Source: Paludibacter sp.
GTDB lineage: Bacteria; Bacteroidota; Bacteroidia; Bacteroidales; Paludibacteraceae
Length of the DNA: 22,320 nt
Assembly: GCA_030655595.1 (NCBI GenBank)
Contig: JAUSNQ010000196.1
Location: 1-22,320 of the forward strand
Direction: 5' to 3'
Under the pieces are notes generated by a model. That model was not told where the DNA came from. It was given only the letters and a program-made list of their open reading frames with translations, and ran no database searches. The position numbers were made by a program, and so were the translations under genes. Shown here piece by piece: positions 1 to 7,407 of the stretch. Position 1 is the first letter of the stretch, and each line of letters starts with the position of its first letter.

Positions 1-207
1 AACGGGAATAGTGAGATTTGAAAAACTGAATAACCTGAAGGATTTTTTGTCTAACATGTTCCAGTTGCTGTGTAACCACTCCGAATACTTCGCGTCCGAC
101 CTTTCGATGGTTGAATAGACAAATGATGATAATTCGTACTGGTAATTGAGGGGTAATGTGTTGCCAAAAACAGACTTATCTACAACTAATTTTAACAAAA
201 ATCTCAT
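1..207 (-). CDS. cas6: CRISPR-associated endoribonuclease Cas6, N-terminal fragment (cut by window edge)
   Basis: Reading the minus strand from an ATG at 207-205 gives 69 codons without a stop to the window edge. The peptide has the Cas6 amino-terminal pattern: a start MRFLLKLVV (first ferredoxin-like beta strand), then LPLNYQYELSSFVYSTI at residues 18-34, a D-x-x-YSEWLH block near 38-46, and KKSFRLFSFSNLTIP near 54-68. The NYQY-x-LSS-x-(V/I)Y pattern followed by a K-x-F-(R/K)LF-(S/T)FS block is typical of Cas6, which cuts the pre-crRNA repeat in type I and III systems. Catalytic residues and the C-terminal Gly-rich loop lie outside the window. The start is the first ATG of the open frame. 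A weak promoter candidate (ATTG at 272-269, 19 nt, TAATATTG at 249-242, minus strand) lies just upstream. Other cas genes would be expected beyond the left edge; none is visible here. Confidence 0.85.
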   Translation of the reverse strand, partial: MRFLLKLVVDKSVFGNTLPLNYQYELSSFVYSTIERSDAKYSEWLHSNWNMLDKKSFRLFSFSNLTIPV

Positions 208-538
208 GGTAAGCAGGTTTTATTGAATAACTTAGGAAAGGCAATATTAATGATTTTTAATTGTATGACAATGGAATACAAAAAAAAAGTTTTCAACATT
301 GAGAAAGTGTTTGGTAAATAAAAATCTTTTTTTACTTTTACATCATAATTACGCTCTTGGCTTCGTATATTCAACAATGGTTTTCACCATGTTTACTGAA
401 TATGCCGACCCAAGAGCTTCTTTTTACTAAACCGAAAAACTATGACTCCAAAAAAGAAAACCGAATCTGTTTCGGGTTTGTTGCCTGTAAGGATTGCCGT
501 ATTAATCGACGAAGGTTTTTTCCTCAACCCTTAACAAA
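208..538. other. Intergenic region between cas6 and the transposase, with a long imperfect hairpin
   Basis: This AT-rich stretch separates the divergent cas6 and transposase genes. It holds the 65-nt hairpin at 353-417 (listed separately) and a small stem CCGAA/TTCGG at 462-476. It also holds a 30-codon reading frame at 442-534, which I do not call a gene. There are no spaced direct repeats of CRISPR type. Longer frames here overlap the transposase start and look like chance. Confidence 0.6.
353..417. repeat. Long imperfect hairpin upstream of the transposase
   Basis: Three nested stems are visible: GCTCTTGG (353-360) with CCAAGAGC (410-417), ATATTCA (367-373) with TGAATAT (397-403), and ATGG (377-380) with CCAT (387-390). 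Symmetrical 6-nt interior segments separate the outer two stems. IS200/IS605-type elements carry imperfect subterminal hairpins that the HUH transposase recognises, and IS200 also has a hairpin that insulates tnpA from outside transcription. Either role is possible; the sequence alone does not decide. Confidence 0.55.
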
Positions 539-1000
539 ATGGCCAACACCTACACCCAACTCTACGTGCAACTGGTCTTTGCAGTTAAACACCGTGAAGC
601 TCTCATTACGCCGGAGATTAAAAATCGAGTTGAACAATATATTTGTTCAATAGCATCCAACCACAAATGCAAACCAATTTCAGTCTTTTGTAATCCTGAT
701 CATACACATCTGTTTTTAAGTATGAAACCTGATGTTACCTGTTCTTCGATTGTGCAAAAAATTAAATCATCCACAAGTCTGTTTATTAATAACAACCATC
801 TTGCAAAAACTCATTTTGAATGGCAAACTGGATTTGGAGCGTTTAGTTATGCAAAATCTCAGACTGACGCAGTATGTAAGTACATCATGAACCAGGAAGC
901 TCATCATAAGAAAGTGTTTTTTAGAGAGGAGTATATGAAGATGCTGAAGGCTTTCGAGGTGGAGTATAAAGAGGATTACCTTTTTGAGTGGCTATTTTAG
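539..1000 (+). CDS. REP-associated / IS200-like tyrosine transposase (HUH, Y1 family)
   Basis: This 153-aa protein belongs to the Y1 transposase (IS200-like, RAYT) superfamily, which nicks single-stranded DNA through a 5'-phosphotyrosine. The metal-binding HUH motif is visible as HTHLF within PDHTHLFLSM near residues 54-63. The catalytic tyrosine is most likely the one in VCKYIMNQEAHHKK near residue 115, on the helix that usually carries it, and a family-typical REEY-x-x-x-LK-x-FEVEY follows. The length matches complete family members, so the gene appears intact. There is no tnpB partner. The REP-like palindromes immediately downstream point to the REP-associated subgroup rather than a self-mobile IS200. 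The start was chosen because the MANTYTQLY... beginning is conserved in Bacteroidota members. Confidence 0.88.
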   Translation: MANTYTQLYVQLVFAVKHREALITPEIKNRVEQYICSIASNHKCKPISVFCNPDHTHLFLSMKPDVTCSSIVQKIKSSTSLFINNNHLAKTHFEWQTGFGAFSYAKSQTDAVCKYIMNQEAHHKKVFFREEYMKMLKAFEVEYKEDYLFEWLF

Positions 1001-1002
1001 TT

Positions 1003-1113
1003 GGCTTCCTACGGAAGCCGCATGTCTGCAACTTGCATCTTTAACCAGCCAACAAGCTGGCTGGTTACTACACTTCGCTTCCTACGGAAGCTACATATCT
1101 GTAACTTGCATCT
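1003..1113 (+). repeat. REP-like palindromic repeats, first orientation (two copies)
   Basis: Two imperfect direct copies of about 37 bp lie at 1004-1040 and 1077-1113, differing at four positions. Each starts with a 6-7 bp stem and a TAC loop (GCTTCC-TAC-GGAAGC) followed by a tail ending in ACTTGCATCT. Between them a 10-bp perfect stem, TAACCAGCCA (1042-1051) with TGGCTGGTTA (1058-1067), forms a second hairpin. The first copy begins 3 bp after the transposase stop codon, as expected for REP elements mobilised by an adjacent RAYT. There is no T-run, so these are not typical intrinsic terminators. Confidence 0.75.
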
Positions 1114-1138
1114 GTCTGTTTAAAGGTAGTGGTATTTT

Positions 1139-1249
1139 GCTGCCAGAGGCAGCATAGTTTAGTAACCAGTAAGCTTGCTTGCTGGGTTATAGAGAAGTGT
1201 CCAGAGGCAGCATAGCTCAGTAACTAGTAAGCTATGCTTGCTGGGTTTA
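1139..1249 (-). repeat. REP-like palindromic repeats, inverted orientation (two copies)
   Basis: Two direct copies of a CCAGAGGCAGCATAG... unit lie at 1143-1189 and 1201-1249. Read on the minus strand, the unit follows the plan of the upstream repeats: a TAACC...GGTTA-like hairpin, a short linker, then a 6-bp stem with a 3-nt loop (GCTGCC-AGA-GGCAGC at 1139-1153). The cluster is therefore BIME-like, with units in opposite orientation. The second copy also carries a 9-bp perfect inverted repeat, AGCATAGCT (1209-1217) with AGCTATGCT (1230-1238). It ends on the glyQS stop codon at 1247-1249, so it may also shape the glyQS mRNA 3' end. Confidence 0.7.
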
Positions 1250-2794
1250 CTCCACAATCTTCTTAAACAAATTCTTCATATTCACCAAATCCCCAATAAT
1301 GCCCTGTAGCGCTGCAATTTCAACCCTTTCCTGCACCATCGTATCGCGATAGCGAATGGTTACAGTATTGTCTTCGAGCGTTTGGTGATCGACGGTGATA
1401 CAGAAAGGAGTACCCACAGCATCCTGGCGGCGGTAGCGCTTGCCGATGGAATCCTTTTCATCATAGTAACATTTGAAATCGAATTTCAGATCGTTGATGA
1501 TTTCGCGAGCTTTTTCAGGCAATCCGTCTTTTTTGATCAAAGGCAGGATGGCTGCTTTTACAGGAGCGAGCACAGGTGGAAGTTTTAATACGACCCTACT
1601 ATCACCTCCTTCTAAATTTTCTTCGTGATAGGATGCTGCCATAATCGACAGGAAAGTCCGGTCGAGACCGATGGATGTTTCAATCACATACGGAGTATAA
1701 GATTTATTCAGTTCCGGATCGAAGTATTTGATGTTTTTGCCCGAATATCTTTCGTGACTGCTCAAGTCAAAATCGGTACGTGAATGGATGCCTTCTACTT
1801 CTTTGAATCCGAAAGGCATTTCAAACTCTATGTCGGTGGCGGCATTGGCATAGTGTGCCAACTTGTCGTGGTCGTGGAAACGGTATTTGTGGTCGCCTAA
1901 GCCTAAAGCCTTGTGCCAGCGCAAACGCCATTGTTTCCAATATTCGAACCATTTCATTTCTTCTCCCGGGCGAACAAAAAATTGCATTTCCATCTGTTCG
2001 AACTCGCGCATGCGGAAGATAAACTGACGGGCAACAATTTCATTGCGGAAAGCTTTACCAATTTGCGCGATACCAAAAGGAATTTTCATGCGCCCGGTCT
2101 TCTGCACGTTCAGGTAGTTGACAAAAATACCCTGTGCTGTTTCGGGACGCAGGTAAATCTTCAAAGCTCCATCGGCTGTAGAGCCCATTTCGGTGGAGAA
2201 CATCAGGTTAAACTGACGAACATCTGTCCAGTTTTTGGTGCCGCTAACCGGACAAACCACTTCGTAATCTTCGATGATGGCTTTGAGCTCAGCTAAATCA
2301 GAATCATTAAGCGCTTTCACGAAACGAGCATGAATTTCATGGCGCTTGGCTTTATTTTCAAGCACACGTTCGTTGGTCGAGCGAAAAACCGCTTCGTCGA
2401 ATTTATCTCCGAAACGTTTGGCCGCTTTATCTACTTCTTTCTGAATTTTATCATCGTATTTCGCCAATAAATCTTCAATCAAAACATCAGCACGGTAACG
2501 CTTTTTCGAATCCTTGTTGTCGATGAGCGGGTCATTGAAGGCATCCACGTGACCCGAAGCTTTCCATGTCGTTGGATGCATGAAAATGGCAGAATCAATA
2601 CCTACCACGTTGTCGTTCAACAGCACCATGCTGTCCCACCAGTATTTTTTGATGTTGTTTTTCAACTCAACACCATTCTGACCATAGTCGTACACGGCGC
2701 CCAGACCGTCGTAAATTTCACTCGATGGAAAAACAAATCCATACTCTTTGCAATGTGCAATTAATTTCTTGAAAACATCTTCTTGAGAAGCCAT
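1247..2794 (-). CDS. glyQS: Glycyl-tRNA synthetase, single-chain (alpha2) type
   Basis: This class II aminoacyl-tRNA synthetase charges tRNA-Gly in the cytoplasm. The 515-aa chain is the dimeric archaeal/eukaryotic-type GlyRS used by Bacteroidota, not the alpha2beta2 enzyme. Visible landmarks are FKKLIAHCKEYGF-x-FPSSEIYDGL at residues 8-31, the glycine-pocket segment LRPETAQGIFVNY at 215-227, motif 2 (FRNEI at 249-253 and REFEQMEMQFF at 263-273), motif 3 ETSIGLDRTF at 372-381, and a C-terminal anticodon-binding domain from about 405. The charged helical insertion at about 95-180 is usual for the family. The gene is divergent from parC across 93 bp. A -7 box (TAAATTTG) on its strand implies a leader of about 20 nt. 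Its 3' end abuts the REP-like repeats. Confidence 0.96.
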   Translation of the reverse strand: MASQEDVFKKLIAHCKEYGFVFPSSEIYDGLGAVYDYGQNGVELKNNIKKYWWDSMVLLNDNVVGIDSAIFMHPTTWKASGHVDAFNDPLIDNKDSKKRYRADVLIEDLLAKYDDKIQKEVDKAAKRFGDKFDEAVFRSTNERVLENKAKRHEIHARFVKALNDSDLAELKAIIEDYEVVCPVSGTKNWTDVRQFNLMFSTEMGSTADGALKIYLRPETAQGIFVNYLNVQKTGRMKIPFGIAQIGKAFRNEIVARQFIFRMREFEQMEMQFFVRPGEEMKWFEYWKQWRLRWHKALGLGDHKYRFHDHDKLAHYANAATDIEFEMPFGFKEVEGIHSRTDFDLSSHERYSGKNIKYFDPELNKSYTPYVIETSIGLDRTFLSIMAASYHEENLEGGDSRVVLKLPPVLAPVKAAILPLIKKDGLPEKAREIINDLKFDFKCYYDEKDSIGKRYRRQDAVGTPFCITVDHQTLEDNTVTIRYRDTMVQERVEIAALQGIIGDLVNMKNLFKKIVE

Positions 2795-2819
2795 AACTAC
2801 CTGTTCATAAATTAAGGCG

Positions 2820-2827
2820 CAAATTTA
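2820..2827 (-). promoter_or_regulatory. glyQS promoter, -7 box
   Basis: The minus-strand octamer TAAATTTG fits the Bacteroidota TAnnTTTG -7 element and lies 25 nt before the glyQS ATG. I see no good -33 TTTG at 19-21 nt spacing. Confidence 0.45.
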
Positions 2828-2849
2828 CTGTTTTTTTTTGTTTTTTTCT

Positions 2850-2857
2850 TACTTTTG
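2850..2857 (+). promoter_or_regulatory. parC promoter, -7 box
   Basis: TACTTTTG matches TAnnTTTG and lies 30 nt before the parC ATG. The preceding T-rich tract has TTTG only at an unsuitable spacing, so the -33 element is unclear. Confidence 0.5.
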
Positions 2858-2887
2858 TAGGTTGAAAATTAAAACGACGTTAAACGC

Positions 2888-5725
2888 ATGAGTACAGACG
2901 AAATAATTGACGGAGAAATTGATCAGGAGCCAATAACTGATGGCGGAAGCGATATCGAAGATTCGAATGCTTCTGCGACACCATCTAAATATAAAGTCCC
3001 GAAAATAGCCGACAAATTCAGTAAGCTGCATTTATCGGGTATGTACCAAAATTGGTTTTTGGATTATGCTTCGTACGTAATTCTGGAGCGTGCCGTACCC
3101 GATATTTATGACGGACTGAAACCGGTTCAGCGTCGTATTCTTCATTCTATGAAAAGATTGGACGATGGTCGGTACAATAAAGTAGCGAACATCGTCGGTC
3201 ATACCATGCAGTTTCATCCGCATGGCGATGCCTCTATCGGAGATGCTTTAGTCCAATTGGGTCAAAAAGACTTGTTGATTGACTGTCAGGGTAACTGGGG
3301 AAATATTCTCACGGGTGACGGAGCTGCTGCACCCCGTTACATCGAAGCGCGCTTGTCGAAGTTTGCCATCGAGACGGTTTTCAATCCCAAAACTACCGAG
3401 TGGAAACAATCTTATGACGGTCGCAACAAAGAACCAATTTCGCTGCCGGTGAAATTTCCTTTGTTGCTGGCTCAAGGGGTGGAAGGCATCGCAGTCGGAC
3501 TCAACTCCAAAATTCTTCCGCATAATTTCAATGAATTGCTGGATGCCTGTATTGCTTATCTGAAAGGCGAAGAATTTGTGCTGTATCCTGATTTTCAGAC
3601 TGGTGGCTCGATAGATGTCAGTCGCTATAATGATGGTGAAAGAGGAGGTGCAGTAAAAATTCGTGCCAAAATCAGCAAGGTTGATAACAAAACCCTTGCA
3701 ATCACAGAGATTCCTTATGGGTCAAATACCACCAAAGTTATTGAATCTATCATCAAAGCTTCGGATAAGGGCAAGATAAAAATTCGCAAAGTAGATGACA
3801 ACACTGCGGCTAATGTAGAAATATTGGTGCATTTACAACCCGGTTCTTCTTCAGATAAAACCATTGATGCCCTGTATGCTTTTACCGATTGCGAGATTAG
3901 CATTTCACCCAATTGCTGTATAATTCACGATAAGAAACCCCGGTTTATGCGGGTCAGCGATATGCTGCGTATCAGTTGTGAGCATACCAAAGACTTGTTG
4001 CAATTAGAACTGGAAATTCAAAAAGCAGAATTGCTGGAGCAACTTTTCTTTACTTCGTTGGAAAAGATATTCATCGAAAATAGGATTTATAAAGATAAAG
4101 GTTTTGAAGATAGCACTTCGCAGGATGCTGTGTTGGCGCATATCGATAAAAGATTAGAGCCTTTTAAAGTTGATTTTATTCGGGAAGTTAACCGCGAAGA
4201 TTTATTGAAACTGTTGGAAATCAAAATGATGAGAATCACAAAATTCGATTCAGAAAAAGCCAACGATACCCTGATTGCTTTAGAGAAAAAAATCAAAGAA
4301 ATCGAATATGAATTAGAACATCTGGTAGATTATACAATTTTCTGGTACGAAAGTCTGAAAAACAAATACGGTAAAAATTATCCTCGAAAAACTGAAATCC
4401 GGAATTTCGAAACCATTGTTGCCACCAAAGTGGTAGAGGCAAACGAAAAATTGTATTTAAACCGAGAAGAAGGTTTTGTTGGAACTGCTTTGCGCAAAGA
4501 CGAATTTGTTTGCAACTGCTCCGATCTCGATGATATCATAATCTTCTTGAAAGATGGCAAGTATAAAATTGTGAAAGTAGCGGATAAGCTGTTTGTTGGG
4601 AAGAATATTTTGCACGTTGATGTCTTCAGAAAAAATGACCAGCGCACGGTCTATAACACCGTATACAAAGACGGAAAATCCGGACCTTACTACATCAAAC
4701 GTTTTGCTGTAAACGGCATTACCCGCGATAAAGAATACGACATTACACAGGGTAAATTAGGCTCTAAGATTATGTATTTCACTTCAAACCCAAATGCTGA
4801 GGCCGAAGTGATTAGGGTAACGTTAAAACCAAAGCCCCGCCTGACCAAATTGATTTTCGAAAAGGATTTCTGTGATATCACCATCAAAGGAAGGCAGTCG
4901 CAGGGCAACATCCTGACCAAAAACGACATACATAAAATTGCGCTGAAACACAAAGGCGGATCAACGCTGGGTGGCCGTCAGGTGTGGTTCGACAGGGATG
5001 TGTTGCGTTTGAATTACGACAAGCGTGGCGAATACATCGGAGAATTCCACAGTGAAGACTTGATTTTGGTTGTTTCTTCGAAGGGTGACTATTACATGTC
5101 AAATTTCGATTTAAGCAATCATTACGAAAAGGACATCCTCGTGATAGAGAAGTTCAATCCCCATAAAACATGGTCGCTGGTGTTGTTCGATGCCGATCAG
5201 CAATACTATTACCTGAAACGTTTTCAACTCGAAGCAAGTCAAAAGCCGCAGAATATTCTCGGGGATAATCCAGAATCAAGGTTAATTCTGCTTTCCGATC
5301 AGGACTATCCACGATTTGAGATGCTGTTTGGAGGCAATGATGCTTACCGCGAAGCCTTGGTCGTGGAAGCTGAGGACTTTATCGGCGTCAAGAGTTACAA
5401 AGCCAAAGGAAAACGATTGACTACCTACGAAGTGCTGAAAGTCAACGAACTGGAACCCATTCACTTCAAGGAGCCGGTTGAAAACTATACCTCGAATGCC
5501 CAGGAAGCAACGGAAGAAGACCTGACAGGAGGAGATGAGAATAGTGACGACAATGGTGATGAGAATGAAAACGGCAATGACAATGGTGCGAAAGAATCAG
5601 TGTCAGTTAATAAAGAAAAACCACTAACATCAGAAGAAGAGGACATATTACCACCCGTGAGTGATGAAAAGCCGGATAACCGAAAAATTATCGATGAGAT
5701 TACCGGTCAGATGACGTTGTTTTAA
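2888..5725 (+). CDS. parC: DNA topoisomerase IV subunit A (type IIA topoisomerase ParC)
   Basis: ParC is the DNA-cutting subunit of topoisomerase IV, which decatenates daughter chromosomes. The core is plain: a winged-helix region with DGLKPVQRRIL (residues 75-85), the HPHGDASIGDA hotspot (110-120) where quinolone resistance changes map in the family, and the catalytic tyrosine Y151 in AAPRYIEARLS. A tower/coiled-coil region follows, then a beta-pinwheel C-terminal domain. The canonical GyrA box (QRRGGxG) is absent; a degenerate GRQSQGN is present. This argues for ParC rather than GyrA. The protein has 945 aa, extended by a short acidic N-terminus (1-35) and an Asp/Glu/Asn-rich tail of about 60 residues (roughly 865-925) before a conserved-looking end. 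No parE lies next to it. Confidence 0.93.
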   Translation: MSTDEIIDGEIDQEPITDGGSDIEDSNASATPSKYKVPKIADKFSKLHLSGMYQNWFLDYASYVILERAVPDIYDGLKPVQRRILHSMKRLDDGRYNKVANIVGHTMQFHPHGDASIGDALVQLGQKDLLIDCQGNWGNILTGDGAAAPRYIEARLSKFAIETVFNPKTTEWKQSYDGRNKEPISLPVKFPLLLAQGVEGIAVGLNSKILPHNFNELLDACIAYLKGEEFVLYPDFQTGGSIDVSRYNDGERGGAVKIRAKISKVDNKTLAITEIPYGSNTTKVIESIIKASDKGKIKIRKVDDNTAANVEILVHLQPGSSSDKTIDALYAFTDCEISISPNCCIIHDKKPRFMRVSDMLRISCEHTKDLLQLELEIQKAELLEQLFFTSLEKIFIENRIYKDKGFEDSTSQDAVLAHIDKRLEPFKVDFIREVNREDLLKLLEIKMMRITKFDSEKANDTLIALEKKIKEIEYELEHLVDYTIFWYESLKNKYGKNYPRKTEIRNFETIVATKVVEANEKLYLNREEGFVGTALRKDEFVCNCSDLDDIIIFLKDGKYKIVKVADKLFVGKNILHVDVFRKNDQRTVYNTVYKDGKSGPYYIKRFAVNGITRDKEYDITQGKLGSKIMYFTSNPNAEAEVIRVTLKPKPRLTKLIFEKDFCDITIKGRQSQGNILTKNDIHKIALKHKGGSTLGGRQVWFDRDVLRLNYDKRGEYIGEFHSEDLILVVSSKGDYYMSNFDLSNHYEKDILVIEKFNPHKTWSLVLFDADQQYYYLKRFQLEASQKPQNILGDNPESRLILLSDQDYPRFEMLFGGNDAYREALVVEAEDFIGVKSYKAKGKRLTTYEVLKVNELEPIHFKEPVENYTSNAQEATEEDLTGGDENSDDNGDENENGNDNGAKESVSVNKEKPLTSEEEDILPPVSDEKPDNRKIIDEITGQMTLF

Positions 5726-5786
5726 AACTGAACTTCCTGTATTTTATTTCTTACATATATTATTTTAAAATTTTATCATTTCAATT

Positions 5787-7223
5787 ATGTGCAAAAAGTT
5801 TTATTTATTGGTAGTCCTATTCATTTTAACTACAACCGTTTTTTCAGAGAATCCGATAGATAAATTCGTCTCAACACCCATACTTAGAAATGCGAATATC
5901 AGCATCATGGTCAGGGATTTAAAAACAGGTAAAGAGATTTGCAGTTACCGCCCGAATCATGCTACCATTCCTGCGTCAACGATGAAGGTAATTACCACAG
6001 CAACTGCTTTGGAGATTTTTGGTCCTGATTTTCGTTATGAAACCGTAATCGCTTATGATGGCAATATTGGATCTGATGGCGTATTAAATGGCAATCTGTA
6101 CATTGTAGGAAGCGGTGATCCCACACTGGGTTCTTCCAGAATGGGCGATAGAAATTTTCTTGCCAAATGGGTGAATGCTGTGAAAGCTGCAGGTATAAAA
6201 AATATCAACGGAAGAGTTGTTGCAGATGATAGTCGATTTGACAATGAAGGAGCAAACCCCAAATGGACATGGGATGATATTGGCAACTACTATGCCCCCG
6301 GCATATATGCCCTTGCTTATTTAGACAACTCCCTGCGTGTCACTTTTAAATCAGGCATAGCCGGAACAACTCCGGAAATCATCGACATTTTCCCAAAAGT
6401 AGCAGGACTGCAAATTGAAAACAATCTCCTGAGCAGCAGAATCACTTTCGATAGCGCTTATTTCTACGGCTATCCGAAAAATCTGAACCGTTCGGTACGC
6501 GGCGAAATTCCTGCCAACAGACCGGGGTTTGCGGTGAAAGCAGAATTGCCGAATCCGGGACTAACACTTGCACTCGATTTTCATGAACAATTGTCACAAA
6601 ACGGCATTCAAATTTCAAATCCCGCAACAACTCTTCCTGTCACGGGACTTAGCTTCCCTGTCCATAAAGCCAGAACAACCAATATTTACAGTCACTTTTC
6701 TGTACCACTCAGTCAGATTATCAAAGAGACCAATGAAAAAAGCAATAACTTCTATGCAGAGCAACTTTTTAAATCAATCAGTCTGAGCAGGGTTGCGGTT
6801 GCCACAAACAAGCAATCCATCGAAATCATCCGTAATTTTTGGGGATCAAAAGGATTGGATGTAAGCCAACTTTTTCAGAACGACGGTTCGGGGTTAAGTC
6901 CCACCAATGCTGTTTCAGCCTCCTTCTTAACTGACTTGATGGCATATATGTATCAAAAAAGCAAGCACAAAGAGGTTTTTTTCAATAGTCTGGCCATTGC
7001 CGGAAAAACAGGAACCATTGCCGGCATATTAAAAAAGACGGCTATCGAAGGTAAAGTTTTTGCTAAAAGTGGAACGATTGCCAGGGTAAGATCATATACA
7101 GGCTATATCATTCAACCTCAACAAGAATGGGCATTTACCATCATGGTTAATAACTCCAATGGCAATTCGTGGCAGACTTTAAGTAGAATTGAAGATTTCC
7201 TCGTCGATATCAGTAAAAAATAA
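5787..7223 (+). CDS. dacB: D-alanyl-D-alanine carboxypeptidase/endopeptidase, PBP4 family (peptidase S13)
   Basis: This periplasmic class C penicillin-binding protein trims or cleaves peptidoglycan cross-links. An N-terminal signal peptide (about residues 1-20, hydrophobic LLVVLFILTTTVF) precedes a mature chain with all three active-site motifs: SxxK as STMK at 64-67 (nucleophile S64), SxN as SNN within NEKSNNFYAEQL, and a KTG-type box as KSGT within FAKSGTIARV. The PBP4-style GKTGTIAG segment lies just before that box. The insertion between SxxK and SxN gives the usual length (478 aa). KSG replaces the common KTG, a conservative change. The gene follows parC by 61 bp on the same strand. No clear -7 box is seen between them, so partial co-transcription is possible. 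Confidence 0.93.
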   Translation: MCKKFYLLVVLFILTTTVFSENPIDKFVSTPILRNANISIMVRDLKTGKEICSYRPNHATIPASTMKVITTATALEIFGPDFRYETVIAYDGNIGSDGVLNGNLYIVGSGDPTLGSSRMGDRNFLAKWVNAVKAAGIKNINGRVVADDSRFDNEGANPKWTWDDIGNYYAPGIYALAYLDNSLRVTFKSGIAGTTPEIIDIFPKVAGLQIENNLLSSRITFDSAYFYGYPKNLNRSVRGEIPANRPGFAVKAELPNPGLTLALDFHEQLSQNGIQISNPATTLPVTGLSFPVHKARTTNIYSHFSVPLSQIIKETNEKSNNFYAEQLFKSISLSRVAVATNKQSIEIIRNFWGSKGLDVSQLFQNDGSGLSPTNAVSASFLTDLMAYMYQKSKHKEVFFNSLAIAGKTGTIAGILKKTAIEGKVFAKSGTIARVRSYTGYIIQPQQEWAFTIMVNNSNGNSWQTLSRIEDFLVDISKK

Positions 7224-7268
7224 ATATTGCAAATCGTAAATTTTTCATGCAAAAAGTAAAAAAAATCA

Positions 7269-7276
7269 TATCTTTG
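7269..7276 (+). promoter_or_regulatory. Promoter -7 box upstream of the tryptophanase-like gene
   Basis: TATCTTTG matches TAnnTTTG. A start site a few nucleotides downstream would place the 7326-7353 terminator-like hairpin inside the leader, about 125 nt before the start codon. The -33 element is only TTTC at 22 nt. Confidence 0.5.
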
Positions 7277-7325
7277 TGGGCAAAAGTCTTTGAATTTTAA
7301 ATAGAACGCCTATTTTTAAGACAGG

Positions 7326-7353
7326 GTGCTTGTTTGACAGGCACTTTTTTTTT
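7326..7353 (+). terminator. Intrinsic terminator-like hairpin between dacB and the tryptophanase-like gene
   Basis: An 8-bp stem GTGCTTGT/ACAGGCAC (7326-7333 with 7337-7344, one T-G wobble) with loop TTG is followed directly by nine T (7345-7353). It could end dacB transcripts. Because a good -7 box (7269-7276) lies upstream of it, it could also be a leader attenuator for the downstream gene, whose start codon is at 7408. Confidence 0.75.
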
Positions 7354-7407
7354 GTTAGAATCATCAATTAATTATCAATAAATTTTAATTATTTTTTTGT
7401 AATAGCT

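Noticed and set aside
442..534. A 30-codon frame ending 4 bp before the transposase start, possibly a leader peptide
   Set aside because: No similarity is recognised and there is no ribosome-binding evidence. Short frames of this size are expected by chance.
357..653. A 98-codon frame overlapping the transposase start
   Set aside because: It crosses the hairpin, overlaps the HUH transposase in another frame and has no protein-like pattern.
1003..1249. Repeats after the transposase as a CRISPR array
   Set aside because: Only two copies of each unit exist, spacing is irregular, copies are palindromic and in opposite orientations, and the intervening DNA is not spacer-like.
7247..7300. A 17-codon frame with one Trp codon upstream of the tryptophanase-like gene, resembling a tnaC leader peptide
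   Set aside because: The best -7 box (7269-7276) lies inside it, so the start codon would not be transcribed. It also lacks the Trp-Asp-Pro arrangement of TnaC.
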